Counted from the first letter of the stretch, positions 26,008 through 35,087 are shown. The stretch: DNA of 64,000 nucleotides from Sphingomonas bacterium (GCF_028293085.1 NZ_JAQGLC010000186.1:1-64000); one strand, 5' to 3'. Program-made: numbers and translations. Notes: generated by a model not told the origin, from the sequence alone.

Positions 26008-27447
26008 TTATTTCGCAACCCTGGTGCCTGCGGTCGCGGCATCGGCAATTGCCCGTCGCACCTCCGCCGCGCCGAAGCTCTCGGACCGCTCGACCAGCGC
26101 GGCGTGGAGCAGATAGGCCTCTATCACCAGCGCGTTGTCGACGGCGCCGATCGCGTGGGCGGGGGAGGGCCGCAAGGAAGCAAGGCTGAATCCTTCGCCG
26201 AGTCCCAGCCGCTCCGCCAGCATCGGTGCCGAGCGCTCCGGCTCCATGCAGAACCGGTCATAGTCGACGAAGATCTGCCGGCGTATGATCTGGGCCGGCT
26301 GATCGAGCAGAAAGCGATACGCCCCGATCCACTGGGCGAGCCAGTGATCGATCTTTGTGGAATCGGTCGTCGCGGTCGGCGTCTCGATCAGGAAGGGCCG
26401 GCGGTCGCCGCCGAACTCGTGATGCCCCAGCCAGGTCATGAAATCGCGGCGGAACGGATCCTGCTCGGCGAGGGCGCAGGCGCGGACATGCTGGTGGCAG
26501 AGCGACGCGGCCTGTTGCAGCGGATCGCGGAACGGATGGACGAGCAGCGCGTCGGGAAACGCCGCGACCAGCGCCGGCAGCCGCAGGACATTATTGTTGT
26601 TCTTCGACAGATAACGCCCGCCGCCATAACGCAGCCGGACCAGCCCGACATAGTCGCGGAACGCATCGACCGTCGCGGGCGCGACCGGTGCCGGCGTCAG
26701 GCCGTAAGGCAGACGGAAGCGCGCGCCCTCGAAATGGCCCCAGAATATCTCCTCGATCGCCTCCGGGCTGTCGAGATCGTGGAGGATGCCGTCGCCATGC
26801 CCGCGCTCGGTCGTGGCGACGGTGCGCCCCGAACGGCTCGCCACGCGCGCCCAGCAATTGGGTGCGAGCGGAAAGGGCAGGTCGCGATAGGAAAGCGACG
26901 CGAAGTCGCCGCTGTCGTGCAGCGCGCGGAGCAGGATGGTGGTGCCGGCGCGTGCCAGCCCGGCGACGAAGATCGGCTCCCCGCCCGCGTCGCGGCGCAA
27001 GCGGCGGCCATGCACCGCCCGCTCGATATCGAAGCTGATGTCGCGCACCGGCGCCGTGCCGAGCGTCAGGCGGTGGAGCAGCCGGTCCGCACCCGCGCGG
27101 TCGATCCGCATCCGGCGGCGCACCAGCGAATAGCCGAGCGTCGCCGCGAGCAGCGTGCCGCGCCCGGCCCAGCCAGCGGGCGTCGCCGCCACTGCGAAGC
27201 TGAGCATGATCGGCAGACCCACCAGCCCGAGCAGGAAAGCGCTGCGCACCGACTGCACGAACAGCTTGATCGCCATCAGCCGCATCGCGCGTTCCTTCGC
27301 CCATTCGGACACGCCCCGGCGCAACAAGAGTCGGTTGGACCGGTGGGCGATCCGTGCGAGCGCGGCGAAGGCCCGCATCAGCCGCAACGCACCGGCGATC
27401 TCGATCGCGGCGACGGTGCCGAAAAACAGGACGAAGGCGTCACCCAT
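26008..27447 (-). CDS. Sulfotransferase family protein, membrane-associated
   Basis: Protein of 479 residues. The N-terminal 120 residues contain hydrophobic spans (for example FLLGLVGLPIMLSFAVAATPAGW), so it is probably at the inner membrane. The catalytic domain starts with FVAGLARAGTTILLRALHDSG, the 5'-PSB loop that binds PAPS phosphate, and continues with VHPFRDPLQQAASLCHQH, the 3'-PB region with Arg and Ser. This defines a PAPS-dependent sulfotransferase; the acceptor is unknown. Its start overlaps the stop of the 73-residue membrane protein gene upstream, so the two are co-translated, and an arylsulfotransferase-like gene precedes both. Confidence 0.85.
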   Translation of the reverse strand: MGDAFVLFFGTVAAIEIAGALRLMRAFAALARIAHRSNRLLLRRGVSEWAKERAMRLMAIKLFVQSVRSAFLLGLVGLPIMLSFAVAATPAGWAGRGTLLAATLGYSLVRRRMRIDRAGADRLLHRLTLGTAPVRDISFDIERAVHGRRLRRDAGGEPIFVAGLARAGTTILLRALHDSGDFASLSYRDLPFPLAPNCWARVASRSGRTVATTERGHGDGILHDLDSPEAIEEIFWGHFEGARFRLPYGLTPAPVAPATVDAFRDYVGLVRLRYGGGRYLSKNNNNVLRLPALVAAFPDALLVHPFRDPLQQAASLCHQHVRACALAEQDPFRRDFMTWLGHHEFGGDRRPFLIETPTATTDSTKIDHWLAQWIGAYRFLLDQPAQIIRRQIFVDYDRFCMEPERSAPMLAERLGLGEGFSLASLRPSPAHAIGAVDNALVIEAYLLHAALVERSESFGAAEVRRAIADAATAGTRVAK

Positions 27448-27668
27448 CAGCGCGCCGGGCCGCTCCCGCGGATCCGCCGGATCAGGCGCTTGAACGGATA
27501 CCAGAGCACCGAGATCAGCGCGAGCAGGATGGCGCCGACCACGCCCAGTGCCGTCGCCGCCGCGCCGAGCCCGAGCCCTGGGCCGCCATAAGCGGAAGCG
27601 GTGCCGGGAAGGGCCAGCAGCATCAGGCCTGCCGCAAGGATCGTCGCGTTTTTCGGGGTCATGTGCAT
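27447..27668 (-). CDS. Small membrane protein of unknown function
   Basis: Protein of 73 residues with two hydrophobic segments (ATILAAGLMLLALPGTASA, probably a signal peptide, and ALGVVGAILLALISVLWYPF) and a basic tail (KRLIRRIRGSG). It overlaps the arylsulfotransferase-like gene upstream by 10 bases and the sulfotransferase downstream by one base. Such coupling implies a role with them, for example as a membrane partner. Confidence 0.7.
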   Translation of the reverse strand: MHMTPKNATILAAGLMLLALPGTASAYGGPGLGLGAAATALGVVGAILLALISVLWYPFKRLIRRIRGSGPAR

Positions 27669-29038
27669 CTCGCTTTCATCGCTGCCTGGATGGCGGGGCC
27701 GTCGGTGGTGGGATCGAGGTAGCGGCTCCAGCGCAGCTGCAGCCGGCGCATCGCGCCATCCGCCGCGATGTAGCGCCAGCGCAAGATGCCGTCGGCGCTG
27801 GTGCGGATCACACGGCCGCGCTCGGTCTCCTCGAGCATCAGGTCGCCATTGGGCAGCGGCGTGGCGCGGCCCTGCGCGTGCGTCCGGATCGCGTTGCGCG
27901 TCGTCGCGGCAGCATAGGGAAAGCTCACCTGGTCCGTCGCGAAATCATAGACCGGTACTCGATTGAGTCCGTCGACTTCCCCTTCGGGAAACGCCACCCG
28001 CCAGTGATTGTCGAAGATGGTGATGCGGTGATCGTCGATCACGCTGACATCATGCTCGAATGACCATGGGCCGGATCGCCACCACAAGACCTTGCCGGTC
28101 GACGGGCGGTACAGCATCACCATCGAGAGATTGCGCAGGCTGAGAAACAGGTCGCCTCGCTGCCAATAGCGGCCGGAGGCCAACACCGGCTGGACGTCGT
28201 TCAGATGGAAGGGATCGTCATTATAGGGGCGGCCACGCCACAGCCCGCCCATATGGTTGCGCTCGAGGATATCGGCGATCCGGTCAAGCCGCAGCATCCG
28301 TCCATCGGGGGAGATTTCGGCGACCGCCTCGTCGTTGAACTTCGGGCCGACGCGGGGCTCGCGCGCCTTTGGATAGCGATACACCGCCCAGAGATTGCCG
28401 TCGGGCCCGCGCTCCACCGAATGGTGGAAGATGCCGTCGACCATCCACATCAGCTTCCCGCAGGCGTCGAACCGCGCGAGCGGCGACGAATCATGGATGA
28501 TCAGCCCGCCGTCCGGCATCAGCAACGGATGCATCATCAGGTTGCGCGTCGCGTCCCGGTCGCGCTTCAGGATGATCAGGTCGGAGGTGAAGGTCGATCG
28601 CGCATTGGCCGCATCCACGTCGGGCGCGAAATCGCGCATCACCCGGCCATCGCTGAGGCGCACCAGCTGCACCACCGGGCGCGGCCGGCCCGAGCCATAG
28701 GTGGTCACGAGCATATAACCGGGATCGACGAAGGGCTGCGCCGGATTGCGCCACAGGCCGGCGGGCTGGCGACGATAATCGCCCTCGACATAGTCGATCC
28801 CGCCCCCGGGGAGCAGCGTCCCCAGCGTGTGGGGTATCGCCGCGATCGCGACCGCGGCATCGCCGACACTGCCCATCGGCGCGGGCTTCAGGACGATCGC
28901 CCCGAATTCGATCGTCACCGCCACACCGATCAGCGTCAGCAGGATCAGCACCCATAAAGGCACCGGCCTGAACAACAGTCGCTCGATGCGGCTCTCGCTA
29001 CGGGCCGTCGCACCGGGCGCGAGGTTCGGCGAAAGCAT
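27659..29038 (-). CDS. Arylsulfotransferase (ASST)-like protein, membrane-anchored
   Basis: Protein of 459 residues. One N-terminal span (LWVLILLTLIGVAVTIEFGAIVL) anchors a periplasmic beta-propeller. Family features are MWMVDGIFHHSVERGPDGNLWAVYRYP, VLWWRSGPWSFEHDVSVIDDHRITIFDNH, and a closing LRWRYIAADG. These resemble the His-containing repeats of PAPS-independent aryl sulfotransferases. The ORF track starts 138 bases earlier with an unlikely sequence; ATG 29038 begins just before the span. Followed by a PAPS-type sulfotransferase, it could transfer or read a sulfate ester made by that enzyme. Assignment to the family is good; the substrate is unknown. Confidence 0.78.
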   Translation of the reverse strand: MLSPNLAPGATARSESRIERLLFRPVPLWVLILLTLIGVAVTIEFGAIVLKPAPMGSVGDAAVAIAAIPHTLGTLLPGGGIDYVEGDYRRQPAGLWRNPAQPFVDPGYMLVTTYGSGRPRPVVQLVRLSDGRVMRDFAPDVDAANARSTFTSDLIILKRDRDATRNLMMHPLLMPDGGLIIHDSSPLARFDACGKLMWMVDGIFHHSVERGPDGNLWAVYRYPKAREPRVGPKFNDEAVAEISPDGRMLRLDRIADILERNHMGGLWRGRPYNDDPFHLNDVQPVLASGRYWQRGDLFLSLRNLSMVMLYRPSTGKVLWWRSGPWSFEHDVSVIDDHRITIFDNHWRVAFPEGEVDGLNRVPVYDFATDQVSFPYAAATTRNAIRTHAQGRATPLPNGDLMLEETERGRVIRTSADGILRWRYIAADGAMRRLQLRWSRYLDPTTDGPAIQAAMKARCT

Positions 29039-29713
29039 CAGGCCCCACGCACCGCGAACGGCGCCCGTCGGCGGGCCATCCGGGCAAGTCGCTGATGAAG
29101 CGCGAGGCAGATGCGGCCAGCGCGGGGAAAGGCTCGTCTTCCGGTCATAGCACTCGCATGGATGGTGCCAGGGCAAGTGCGAGGCTTATGTTTCTGCAAT
29201 ATGTTGCGCAATGACTAATATGTAACAAGATGCAACAAGGTAAAAGGCCAGATCGGACCTTTCAAGATAAGACCAGAGCGGACCTTTATCCATGAGGTGG
29301 CAACATTGGTTATCATGGATCGTGATATCTTCTATCGTTGCAGCAACATGAGCTCAGCGATACAGTCAATAATGCCCGAAGCGGACCTATGGCACCTCAT
29401 GGGCCAAGGTAAAGCCCGGGCCTGTTGATGCCGGAGCGCTGGCTGCGGGTGAGTATATTCCGGTTGCCCGCGGTCTGGTCATCAGCGTTACTACCGGGCC
29501 CGCGCTGTCGGCAGCACTATCACGCATGACATGATGACGCTTCACCGGCTGCCTGCTTGTGGCTGGGCGGATGGAGCAAATTCTTGTTCCAATTCTCGAT
29601 TCTGGGTGTCGGGGCGGTGGACGGAGACGCGCATTTCCGCCACGGTCGGATCAACCCACCGCCCGATCTGTCGATCGGTCGCGATGGGCCACGGGAAACG
29701 GTACGATCGACAG
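29039..29713. other. Intergenic region with short direct repeats, no gene seen
   Basis: About 675 bases between the ASST-like gene and the small Cys-pair protein. The stretch 29190-29400 is AT-richer than its surroundings. It contains CCAGATCGGACCTTT and CCAGAGCGGACCTTT 25 bases apart, and a further GCGGACCTAT near 29381. CCATGAGGTG (29290) and CACCTCATGG (29393) form a distant inverted repeat. It may be the remnant of an inserted element, but no transposase fragment was identified. Confidence 0.4.
29248..29287. repeat. Short direct repeat pair
   Basis: CCAGATCGGACCTTT at 29248-29262 and CCAGAGCGGACCTTT at 29273-29287 differ at one base. The period is 25 bases. Related GCGGACCT cores occur near 29381 and TCGGACCT near 31069. 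Confidence 0.5.
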
Positions 29714-29938
29714 ATGTGGATTTTAGGAGTCGTCTGCCTCGCGCTTGGTCACAAGGCGAAGTCGGGGACGAGACGGAATTTTCAGGGCAACAGCTTCGCG
29801 CGGTGCAAGCGCTGCTCTCTCGAAATTTTTCGCGATCCTCGGGGCGAGCGCTGGCGCGTGTCACGTGCCGCCGATCACCGCGATCGCAAGCTGGCCATTG
29901 TCAGCGACGAGCGGGACGGGCCCAAATCCGGCAAGTAA
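29714..29938 (+). CDS. Small protein with CxxC pair, function unknown
   Basis: Predicted protein of 74 residues, MWILGVVCLALGHKAKSG onward, with FARCKRCSLEIFRDPRGERWRVS in the middle. The LGHK segment followed by CKRC and a conserved Trp resembles small zinc-ribbon-like proteins (DUF1660-like) common in sphingomonads and phages. The ORF track merges it into a longer ORF from 29531, whose first 61 residues look non-coding. No strong ribosome site precedes the ATG, so the start is uncertain. Confidence 0.5.
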   Translation: MWILGVVCLALGHKAKSGTRRNFQGNSFARCKRCSLEIFRDPRGERWRVSRAADHRDRKLAIVSDERDGPKSGK

Positions 29939-30061
29939 CCGAAGCGCTCCGCGCCGCGTGACCGTCTGCCTGGGGGAGTCGACGCTCGCGGGCCCCCATA
30001 TTATGGCATTTCGGGTGGGCCGGCCGCTGCGGCCGCGGGGTTTCGGCGATGCGGAGGGCGC

Positions 30062-30649
30062 ATGTGCAACGACTATCGGCTCGAGCTGGACGGCGCGACG
30101 ATCATCGACGGCTTCGCCGATCTCGACATCGATCTCCGCTTTCCCGAAGGGCTGCCGAACATCCAGCCCCGAGCCGATATCAAGATCACGGACGCGGCGC
30201 CGATCGTCCGCACGGTGACGGGCGAGCGCGGCGCGGGCGAGATGGTGCAGCGCCGCTGGAGCTGGCCCGGGCCCAACCGGAAACCGGTCTATAATTTCCG
30301 CTCGGACGGGCGGGAGTTTCCGAACGGACGCTGCCTGATCGTCGCGGACGGATTCTACGAATTCACCACGCCCGAGGATCCGAAGAAGAAGCGCAAGGAC
30401 AAATGGCTGTTCACCCGTAAGGACGAGCCCTGGTTCTGCATCGCCGGGATCTGGCGCGCGAGCGATGTCGGCGAGGCCTTTACCATGCTGACGATGGAGC
30501 CGGGACCGGACATCGCGCCCTTTCACGATCGCCAGATCGCCATTCTCGATCGCGCGCGCTGGGTGGACTGGCTGGACCCGTCGGTGCCGGCAAAACAGGT
30601 GCTGCACGCGCTCCCGTCGGGAAGCCTGGTCGTGGAACAGGTGGGATAG
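30062..30649 (+). CDS. SRAP domain protein (YedK/HMCES family)
   Basis: Protein of 195 residues. The catalytic Cys2 directly follows Met1 (MCNDYRLEL), as needed for the thiazolidine DNA-protein crosslink to abasic sites. Other conserved parts are NFRSDGREFPNGRCLIVADGFYEF with the catalytic Glu, and IAPFHDRQIAIL with the His. The family protects abasic sites in single-stranded DNA and may also self-process. The PAD loop is shorter than in YedK. A small protein at 30660 follows 10 bases later, so the two are probably cotranscribed. Confidence 0.93.
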   Translation: MCNDYRLELDGATIIDGFADLDIDLRFPEGLPNIQPRADIKITDAAPIVRTVTGERGAGEMVQRRWSWPGPNRKPVYNFRSDGREFPNGRCLIVADGFYEFTTPEDPKKKRKDKWLFTRKDEPWFCIAGIWRASDVGEAFTMLTMEPGPDIAPFHDRQIAILDRARWVDWLDPSVPAKQVLHALPSGSLVVEQVG

Positions 30650-30659
30650 GGCGACGAGG

Positions 30660-31052
30660 ATGGACGGCCCTGTCGACCCGGCCTCTCCGCCCGATGGCGC
30701 GATCGGCGACGTGGCGCGCGTCCGCGCGATCCTGATCGCCTCGGCGCGGGAAGGGCAGCCGATCAGCTATTCGCACTTGCTGGCGGAGCTCGGCCACCGT
30801 TTCACGCGGCCGAAGATGCGCGCGGTGTGCAAGACGCTCGACGCGATCGACGCGGCCGGCGCCGCGGCGGGCGAACCCGAACTCGCCGTCCTGGTCGTGC
30901 GCGAATCCGATGGGCTGCCCGGCCAGGGATGGTGGGTCGGGCAGCGCGTGATGCGGCTCGGCTATGACGGGCCCTGGACGGGTGCGCCGGCGCTGGCGTT
31001 CGTGCGGGCGCTGCAGGAGGAAACCTTCGCCTGGTGGCGGGGGCGGGGTTAG
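30660..31052 (+). CDS. Small conserved protein of unknown function
   Basis: Protein of 130 residues. The pattern GQPISYSHLLAELGHRFTRPKMRAVCKTLDAIDAAGAAAGEPELAVLVVRESDGLPGQGWW fits a widespread module that ends in LVVxxxxGLPGxGFW and is found near DNA-modification and repair genes. Its biochemical role is not known to me. It sits 10 bases after the SRAP gene, so a link to DNA repair is reasonable but inferred. The start is ATG, with GACGAGG just upstream. Confidence 0.7.
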   Translation: MDGPVDPASPPDGAIGDVARVRAILIASAREGQPISYSHLLAELGHRFTRPKMRAVCKTLDAIDAAGAAAGEPELAVLVVRESDGLPGQGWWVGQRVMRLGYDGPWTGAPALAFVRALQEETFAWWRGRG

Positions 31053-31143
31053 GGCGTCACGCCCAAAATCGGACCTACTTCCTCCGCTCGCTCCAAGGTA
31101 AGTATTTGATAAATATCAATAAATTGCATTCTTTGGAACGTAG

Positions 31144-31196
31144 CGCGGGTGATCGAAAATGTCAGCGAACAGCATGACATTTTCACCAGCGCCCGC
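31144..31196. repeat. Long imperfect hairpin downstream of the SRAP pair
   Basis: GAAAATGTCA (31155-31164) and TGACATTTTC (31175-31184) are perfect inverted arms with a 10-base spacer. Interrupted outer arms extend the pairing (GCGGGTG near 31144 with CACC and CCCGC near 31184-31196). It lies between convergent genes, so a bidirectional terminator is possible, but the T-runs are inside the arms and not after them. Confidence 0.5.
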
Positions 31197-31320
31197 TCAT
31201 CGGCGCGCCTCGATTTAAACCATGCCGCGCCATCGCTACGCCGCAAGCATGATGCACGAGAGGGACGGCGCGAGGGCAGGGCGGGGGATCGCCCGTAGCC
31301 AGCCCTCGCGCCTCAACCCC

Positions 31321-33249
31321 TCACTCGGCCGGCACCACCGGCAGCAACACCGCGCTGGCGGTCGCCCCGCCATGTTCGATCGAGACGGTCGCCTTCTTGT
31401 AATCGCCCGGCTTGGCCAGGAAGATGTTCGGCACGAAGGTCTGCGGGTTGCGGTCGTAGAGCGGGAACAGCGACGACTGCACCTGCACCATGATGCGGTG
31501 CCCGGGCAGGAATTCATGGTTCACGGCCGGAAGCCTGAACTTGTATTCCTGCACCTTCCCCGTCGGGATCGCGGTCGGGTTGGAGAAGCTCTTGCGATAG
31601 CGCCCGCGGAAGATGTCGAGGCTGATCGCCAGCTGATAGCCGCCCATCTTTGTGTTGCTGGCGACCTCATCGGGATAGACGTCGATCAGCTTGACGACGA
31701 AATCCCCGTCGGTGCCGGTGGTCTTGGCAAAGATATCGGCCATCGGCACGCCCGACACCTTGACCGTTTTGGTCAGCACCGGCGACGTGTAGCTCATCAC
31801 ATCGGGCCGCCCGTCGACCGAGCGCTGGTCCTGCACCAGCCAGTCGCCCCAGCGGCCGTCGTCGAAATTCACCGGGCGCGGCAGGTGCGGCACGGGGTTG
31901 GCCGGATCCGACACATAGCTGTCATCGCCGCTCGCCGCCTTCTCGAAGCCCAGGCCCTTGTCCCCCTGCAGATAGATCGGCGTCAGCGGGGTCTCGCAGC
32001 CCGTCTCGCAGGCGAGCGGCCATTTGTTGAAATGGTCCCAGTGATTCTCGGCGGTGTTGTAGATCGCCGCGGCGGGCAATGTCACCGCCGGGCCGTCCTT
32101 CAGATACTGGTTGAAGAAGGGCAGCACCATATCCTCGCGATATTGCGCGGCGGTGTCGCCATTCCAGTTGAACGGGCCGAGGCTGCGCCCTTCGCGGTTG
32201 ATCTGGCTGTGCCGCCACGGGCCCATCACGATGTAATTGTTCGAGGCGTGGCCCGCCTTCACCAGCGTCTCATAGCTGTGGATCGCACCCCACATATCCT
32301 CCTGGTCCCACAGTCCCTGCTCCCACAGTGTCGGCACGTTCGAGGGGCTGGCGGCGAGCAACGTGTCGAGCGCCTGGCCCGACCAGAATTCGTCATAGGC
32401 CGGATGCTGCACCATGCGGTTCCAGTAAGGCAGCTGGTCGTAACCCGACTTCTTCGCCCAGTCCCCGGCCGAGATTTTGCGGAAATTGTCGTAATCGTCA
32501 TAGCCGCCCGAGGGCGGGGCCTTGCCCGCGCCCTTGTAGCCGGTCTGCCCGCCGAGCCAGCCGATATTGGTCAGGCGGAAGGCGCCGTAATGGAACCAGT
32601 CGTCGCCCATCCAGCCATCGATCATCGGACTTTGCGGCGCCGCGACCTTGAGCGCGGGATGCGGGTGAAGGAGCGCCATCACCACGGTGAAGCCCTCATA
32701 GGAGGAGCCGATCATGCCGACCTTGCCGTTCGACTAGGGCAGGTTCGCCTTGTTCACCAGCCTGTCGATCGTGTCATAAGCGTCGGTCGTGTGATCGACC
32801 TTGGTCTGGTTGAGCGGGCCGATCACCGGGCGGGTGACGACATAGTCGCCCTCCGAGCCATATTTGCCGCGGATGTCCTGATAGACGCGGATATAGCCGG
32901 CCTTCACGAACATCTCGTCGCTGAGCGGCAGGGTCGACAGCTCGCTCGCGCTGTCCATGCGATTGGCGCGGCCCTTGGCGTTATAGGGCGTGCGGGTCAG
33001 CACGATCGGCGCGTTGGTCAGCCCCTTGGCATAGACGATGACGGTGTAGAGCTTGGTCCCGTCGCGCATCGGGATCATCACTTCGCGCTTCACATAATCC
33101 TGTTCGGCGGTCGGCGGGGTGAACTTGGCGGGGATGTCGCCGGCGGGCGCGGCGGCGGGCGGCGCGGCGTCCTTCGCGGGCGGGGTCGACTGGGCAAAGG
33201 CGACGCTGGAGAGAAGCGTCGTGGCGAGAAGCGCGAACCCGAACCGCAT
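31321..33249 (-). pseudogene. CocE/NonD family (X-Pro dipeptidyl-peptidase S15) hydrolase broken by an in-frame amber codon
   Basis: The two ORF-track pieces (32734-33321 and 31321-32715) are in the same frame and form one reading frame of 642 sense-plus-stop codons. The signal peptide is MRFGFALLATTLLSSVAFA. The N-terminal hydrolase part reads VKREVMIPMRDGTKLYTVIVYAKG. The S15 nucleophile motif MIGSSYEGF has Ser at about residue 183. The C-terminal jelly-roll begins near GTDGDFVVKLIDVYPDEV. Codon 172 is TAG (32734-32736) in ...KANLP-stop-SNGKVGMIG. A single change from GAG (Glu) would repair it. The rest of the frame is intact, so the mutation is recent, or it is a sequencing error. The active site is downstream of the stop, so the truncated product would be inactive. 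Confidence 0.85.
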
Positions 33250-33354
33250 GAGCAATTTCCCTGTTATCTTGGGGGTTGTCCCGGAGGCACGGCAATGGCG
33301 AACGCTACTCCACTGTGTCAACCCGGTGGCACGCCCCGTGCTTCGATCCCTTGC

Positions 33355-34218
33355 TCAGGCGGAGGCGACGACATTGAACCGGCCCGCCTGATAATCGCGC
33401 ACCGCGTCCATGATCTCCGCTTGCGTGTTCATCACGAACGGCCCGTGCGCGACGACCGGCTCGCCGATCGGATCGGCATGGCCGAACAGGATCAGGCTGT
33501 CGGTCACGCCTTCGATCGCGACGCTGTCGCCATCGTCATTCAGTTCGGCGAGATGCCAGCGGTCGACCTCCGACCCCGCGATCCGTACCTGTCCGCGCAC
33601 GACATAGAGGAATATCTGCCGCCCGCGCGGTGCCGGCAGCTCGATCCTGCCGCCCGCCCGGATCGAAACGGTCGCCAGGAACACCTCGGTCAGCGAGGCG
33701 ATCGGCCCGGCGAGTCCGTCGAATTTTCCGGAGACCAGGTTCAGCCGCACTCGCCCGTCGTCGAGCGTCACCGCGGGAATCGCGTCCTGCTGCAGCCCGG
33801 TATAGCGCGGCGCCGTCATCTTCAGCCGCGAGGGCAGGTTGAGCCAGAGCTGGAGGATCTCCATGTCCCCGCCGTCGCGCTTGAACGCCTCGGGCGACAG
33901 CTCGGCATGGATCAGGCCGGATCCCGCCGTCATCCACTGCACCCCGCCCGCTGCGATGATGCTCTCATGCCCGCCGCTGTCCGAATGGGCCAGGCTGCCC
34001 TCGAGGATGAAGGTCACCGTCTCGAATCCGCGATGCGGATGCGGGCCGAAAGGCAGGCCGTGATTGCCCGGCTTATAGGTCTGCGGCCCGTGATGGTTCA
34101 GGAACAGGAACGGATCGAGCTGCGGGAGGCCCGGGCCCGGCAGCGGCCGGCGCGTCACGAGATCGCGGATATCGTCGCGGGCGGCGGCGTGGGTGCGGTT
34201 CAGACTGCGCTGGGTCAT
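33355..34218 (-). CDS. Pirin family protein
   Basis: Bicupin protein of 287 residues. The N-terminal cupin has DPFLFLNHHGP, FGPHPHRGFETVTFILEG and TAGSGLIHAEL, giving the three His and one Glu that hold iron in pirins. The C-terminal pirin_C domain ends with VMNTQAEIMDAVRDYQAGRF. Bacterial pirins include quercetinases and redox regulators; which of these applies is not clear. Its ATG overlaps the stop of the dehydrogenase gene upstream (34215-34218), so the two are co-translated. Confidence 0.92.
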   Translation of the reverse strand: MTQRSLNRTHAAARDDIRDLVTRRPLPGPGLPQLDPFLFLNHHGPQTYKPGNHGLPFGPHPHRGFETVTFILEGSLAHSDSGGHESIIAAGGVQWMTAGSGLIHAELSPEAFKRDGGDMEILQLWLNLPSRLKMTAPRYTGLQQDAIPAVTLDDGRVRLNLVSGKFDGLAGPIASLTEVFLATVSIRAGGRIELPAPRGRQIFLYVVRGQVRIAGSEVDRWHLAELNDDGDSVAIEGVTDSLILFGHADPIGEPVVAHGPFVMNTQAEIMDAVRDYQAGRFNVVASA

Positions 34219-35087
34219 TTGCCCGCATTCGCCTCGACGGTCTTGGCCATCGCCGCCCAGTCGAGCTCGGGCCGCTCGCGCGCCATCGTCGCGATCAGCC
34301 GGTCGCGGCCGAGCGACAGCATGGGCATCGGCACGCCCGCGGCGACCGCGGCTTCCGCGACCAGGTTCATGTCCTTGAAGCCGAGCGGCAGGGTGAAGCC
34401 CGCGGGCTCGTAAGCCTCCTCGACCAGCACCTTGCCATAGACTTCATAGACCAGCGACCCGAACAGCGTGCCGGTCAGCACGTCGAGCAACGGCCCCTTG
34501 TCGACGCCGTAGCGGCCGGCGAGCGTCATCGCCTCGGACAGGGATTCGATCACGGTCATGATCAGGAAATTGCCGCTGAGCTTGACGATGTTCGCCTTGT
34601 GCGGCGTCTCGCCCAGGTTGAAGCTGCGCTGCCCGATCGCATCGAACAAAGGCTGGCAGGTCGCGACAGCCTCGGCCGGGCCCGCGGCCACGACGAACAG
34701 CTTCTTCGCCGCCGCCGCGAGCGGCCGGCCGAACACCGGCGCGGAAACATAGGTCTGGCCCGCCTCGGCATGCGCCGCGGTCAGCCGGTCGGCGATCGCG
34801 ACGCTGATCGTGCTCAGCGAGACATGGATCGTCGGCGTGCCGGAAGAGAGGATGCCGTTCTCGCCGAACGCCACCGCCTCCAGCGCGCGGTCGTCGGCCA
34901 GCATGCTGAACACCACCGGATGCGCCGCCGCTTCCGCCGGCGTCGCGGCCAGCGTCGCCCCGGCGGCAACCAGCGGCGCGGCCTTGTCCGGGCTGCGGTT
35001 CCACACGGTAACCTGATGCCCCCCCTTGATCAGATTGGCGGCGATTTCGCTGCCCATCAGGCCGAGGCCGATGAAACCGATGTGCAT
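34215..35087 (-). CDS. NAD(P)-dependent beta-hydroxyacid dehydrogenase (3-hydroxyisobutyrate dehydrogenase-like)
   Basis: Cytoplasmic enzyme of 290 residues. The N-terminal Rossmann domain starts MHIGFIGLGLMGSEIAANLIKGGHQVTVWNR, matching the GxGxMG dinucleotide motif. The substrate-loop signature is degenerate (VSAPVFGRP), while the catalytic Lys region is NIVKLSGNFLIMTVIESLSEA. NRSPDK after the second strand suggests NADP. Family members reduce 3-hydroxyisobutyrate, tartronate semialdehyde or imines. It is coupled by overlap to the pirin gene downstream. No valine catabolism gene is nearby, so the substrate is open. Confidence 0.88.
   Translation of the reverse strand: MHIGFIGLGLMGSEIAANLIKGGHQVTVWNRSPDKAAPLVAAGATLAATPAEAAAHPVVFSMLADDRALEAVAFGENGILSSGTPTIHVSLSTISVAIADRLTAAHAEAGQTYVSAPVFGRPLAAAAKKLFVVAAGPAEAVATCQPLFDAIGQRSFNLGETPHKANIVKLSGNFLIMTVIESLSEAMTLAGRYGVDKGPLLDVLTGTLFGSLVYEVYGKVLVEEAYEPAGFTLPLGFKDMNLVAEAAVAAGVPMPMLSLGRDRLIATMARERPELDWAAMAKTVEANAGK

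Noticed and set aside
32734-32736. TAG considered as a recoded pyrrolysine or suppressed stop
   Set aside because: Pyrrolysine genes are not known in sphingomonads and no suppressor tRNA is seen; a nonsense mutation or sequence error is simpler.
31222-34413. Open reading frame of 1063 codons on the plus strand
   Set aside because: Mirror of the CocE and pirin genes; Arg/His/Asp-rich without features.
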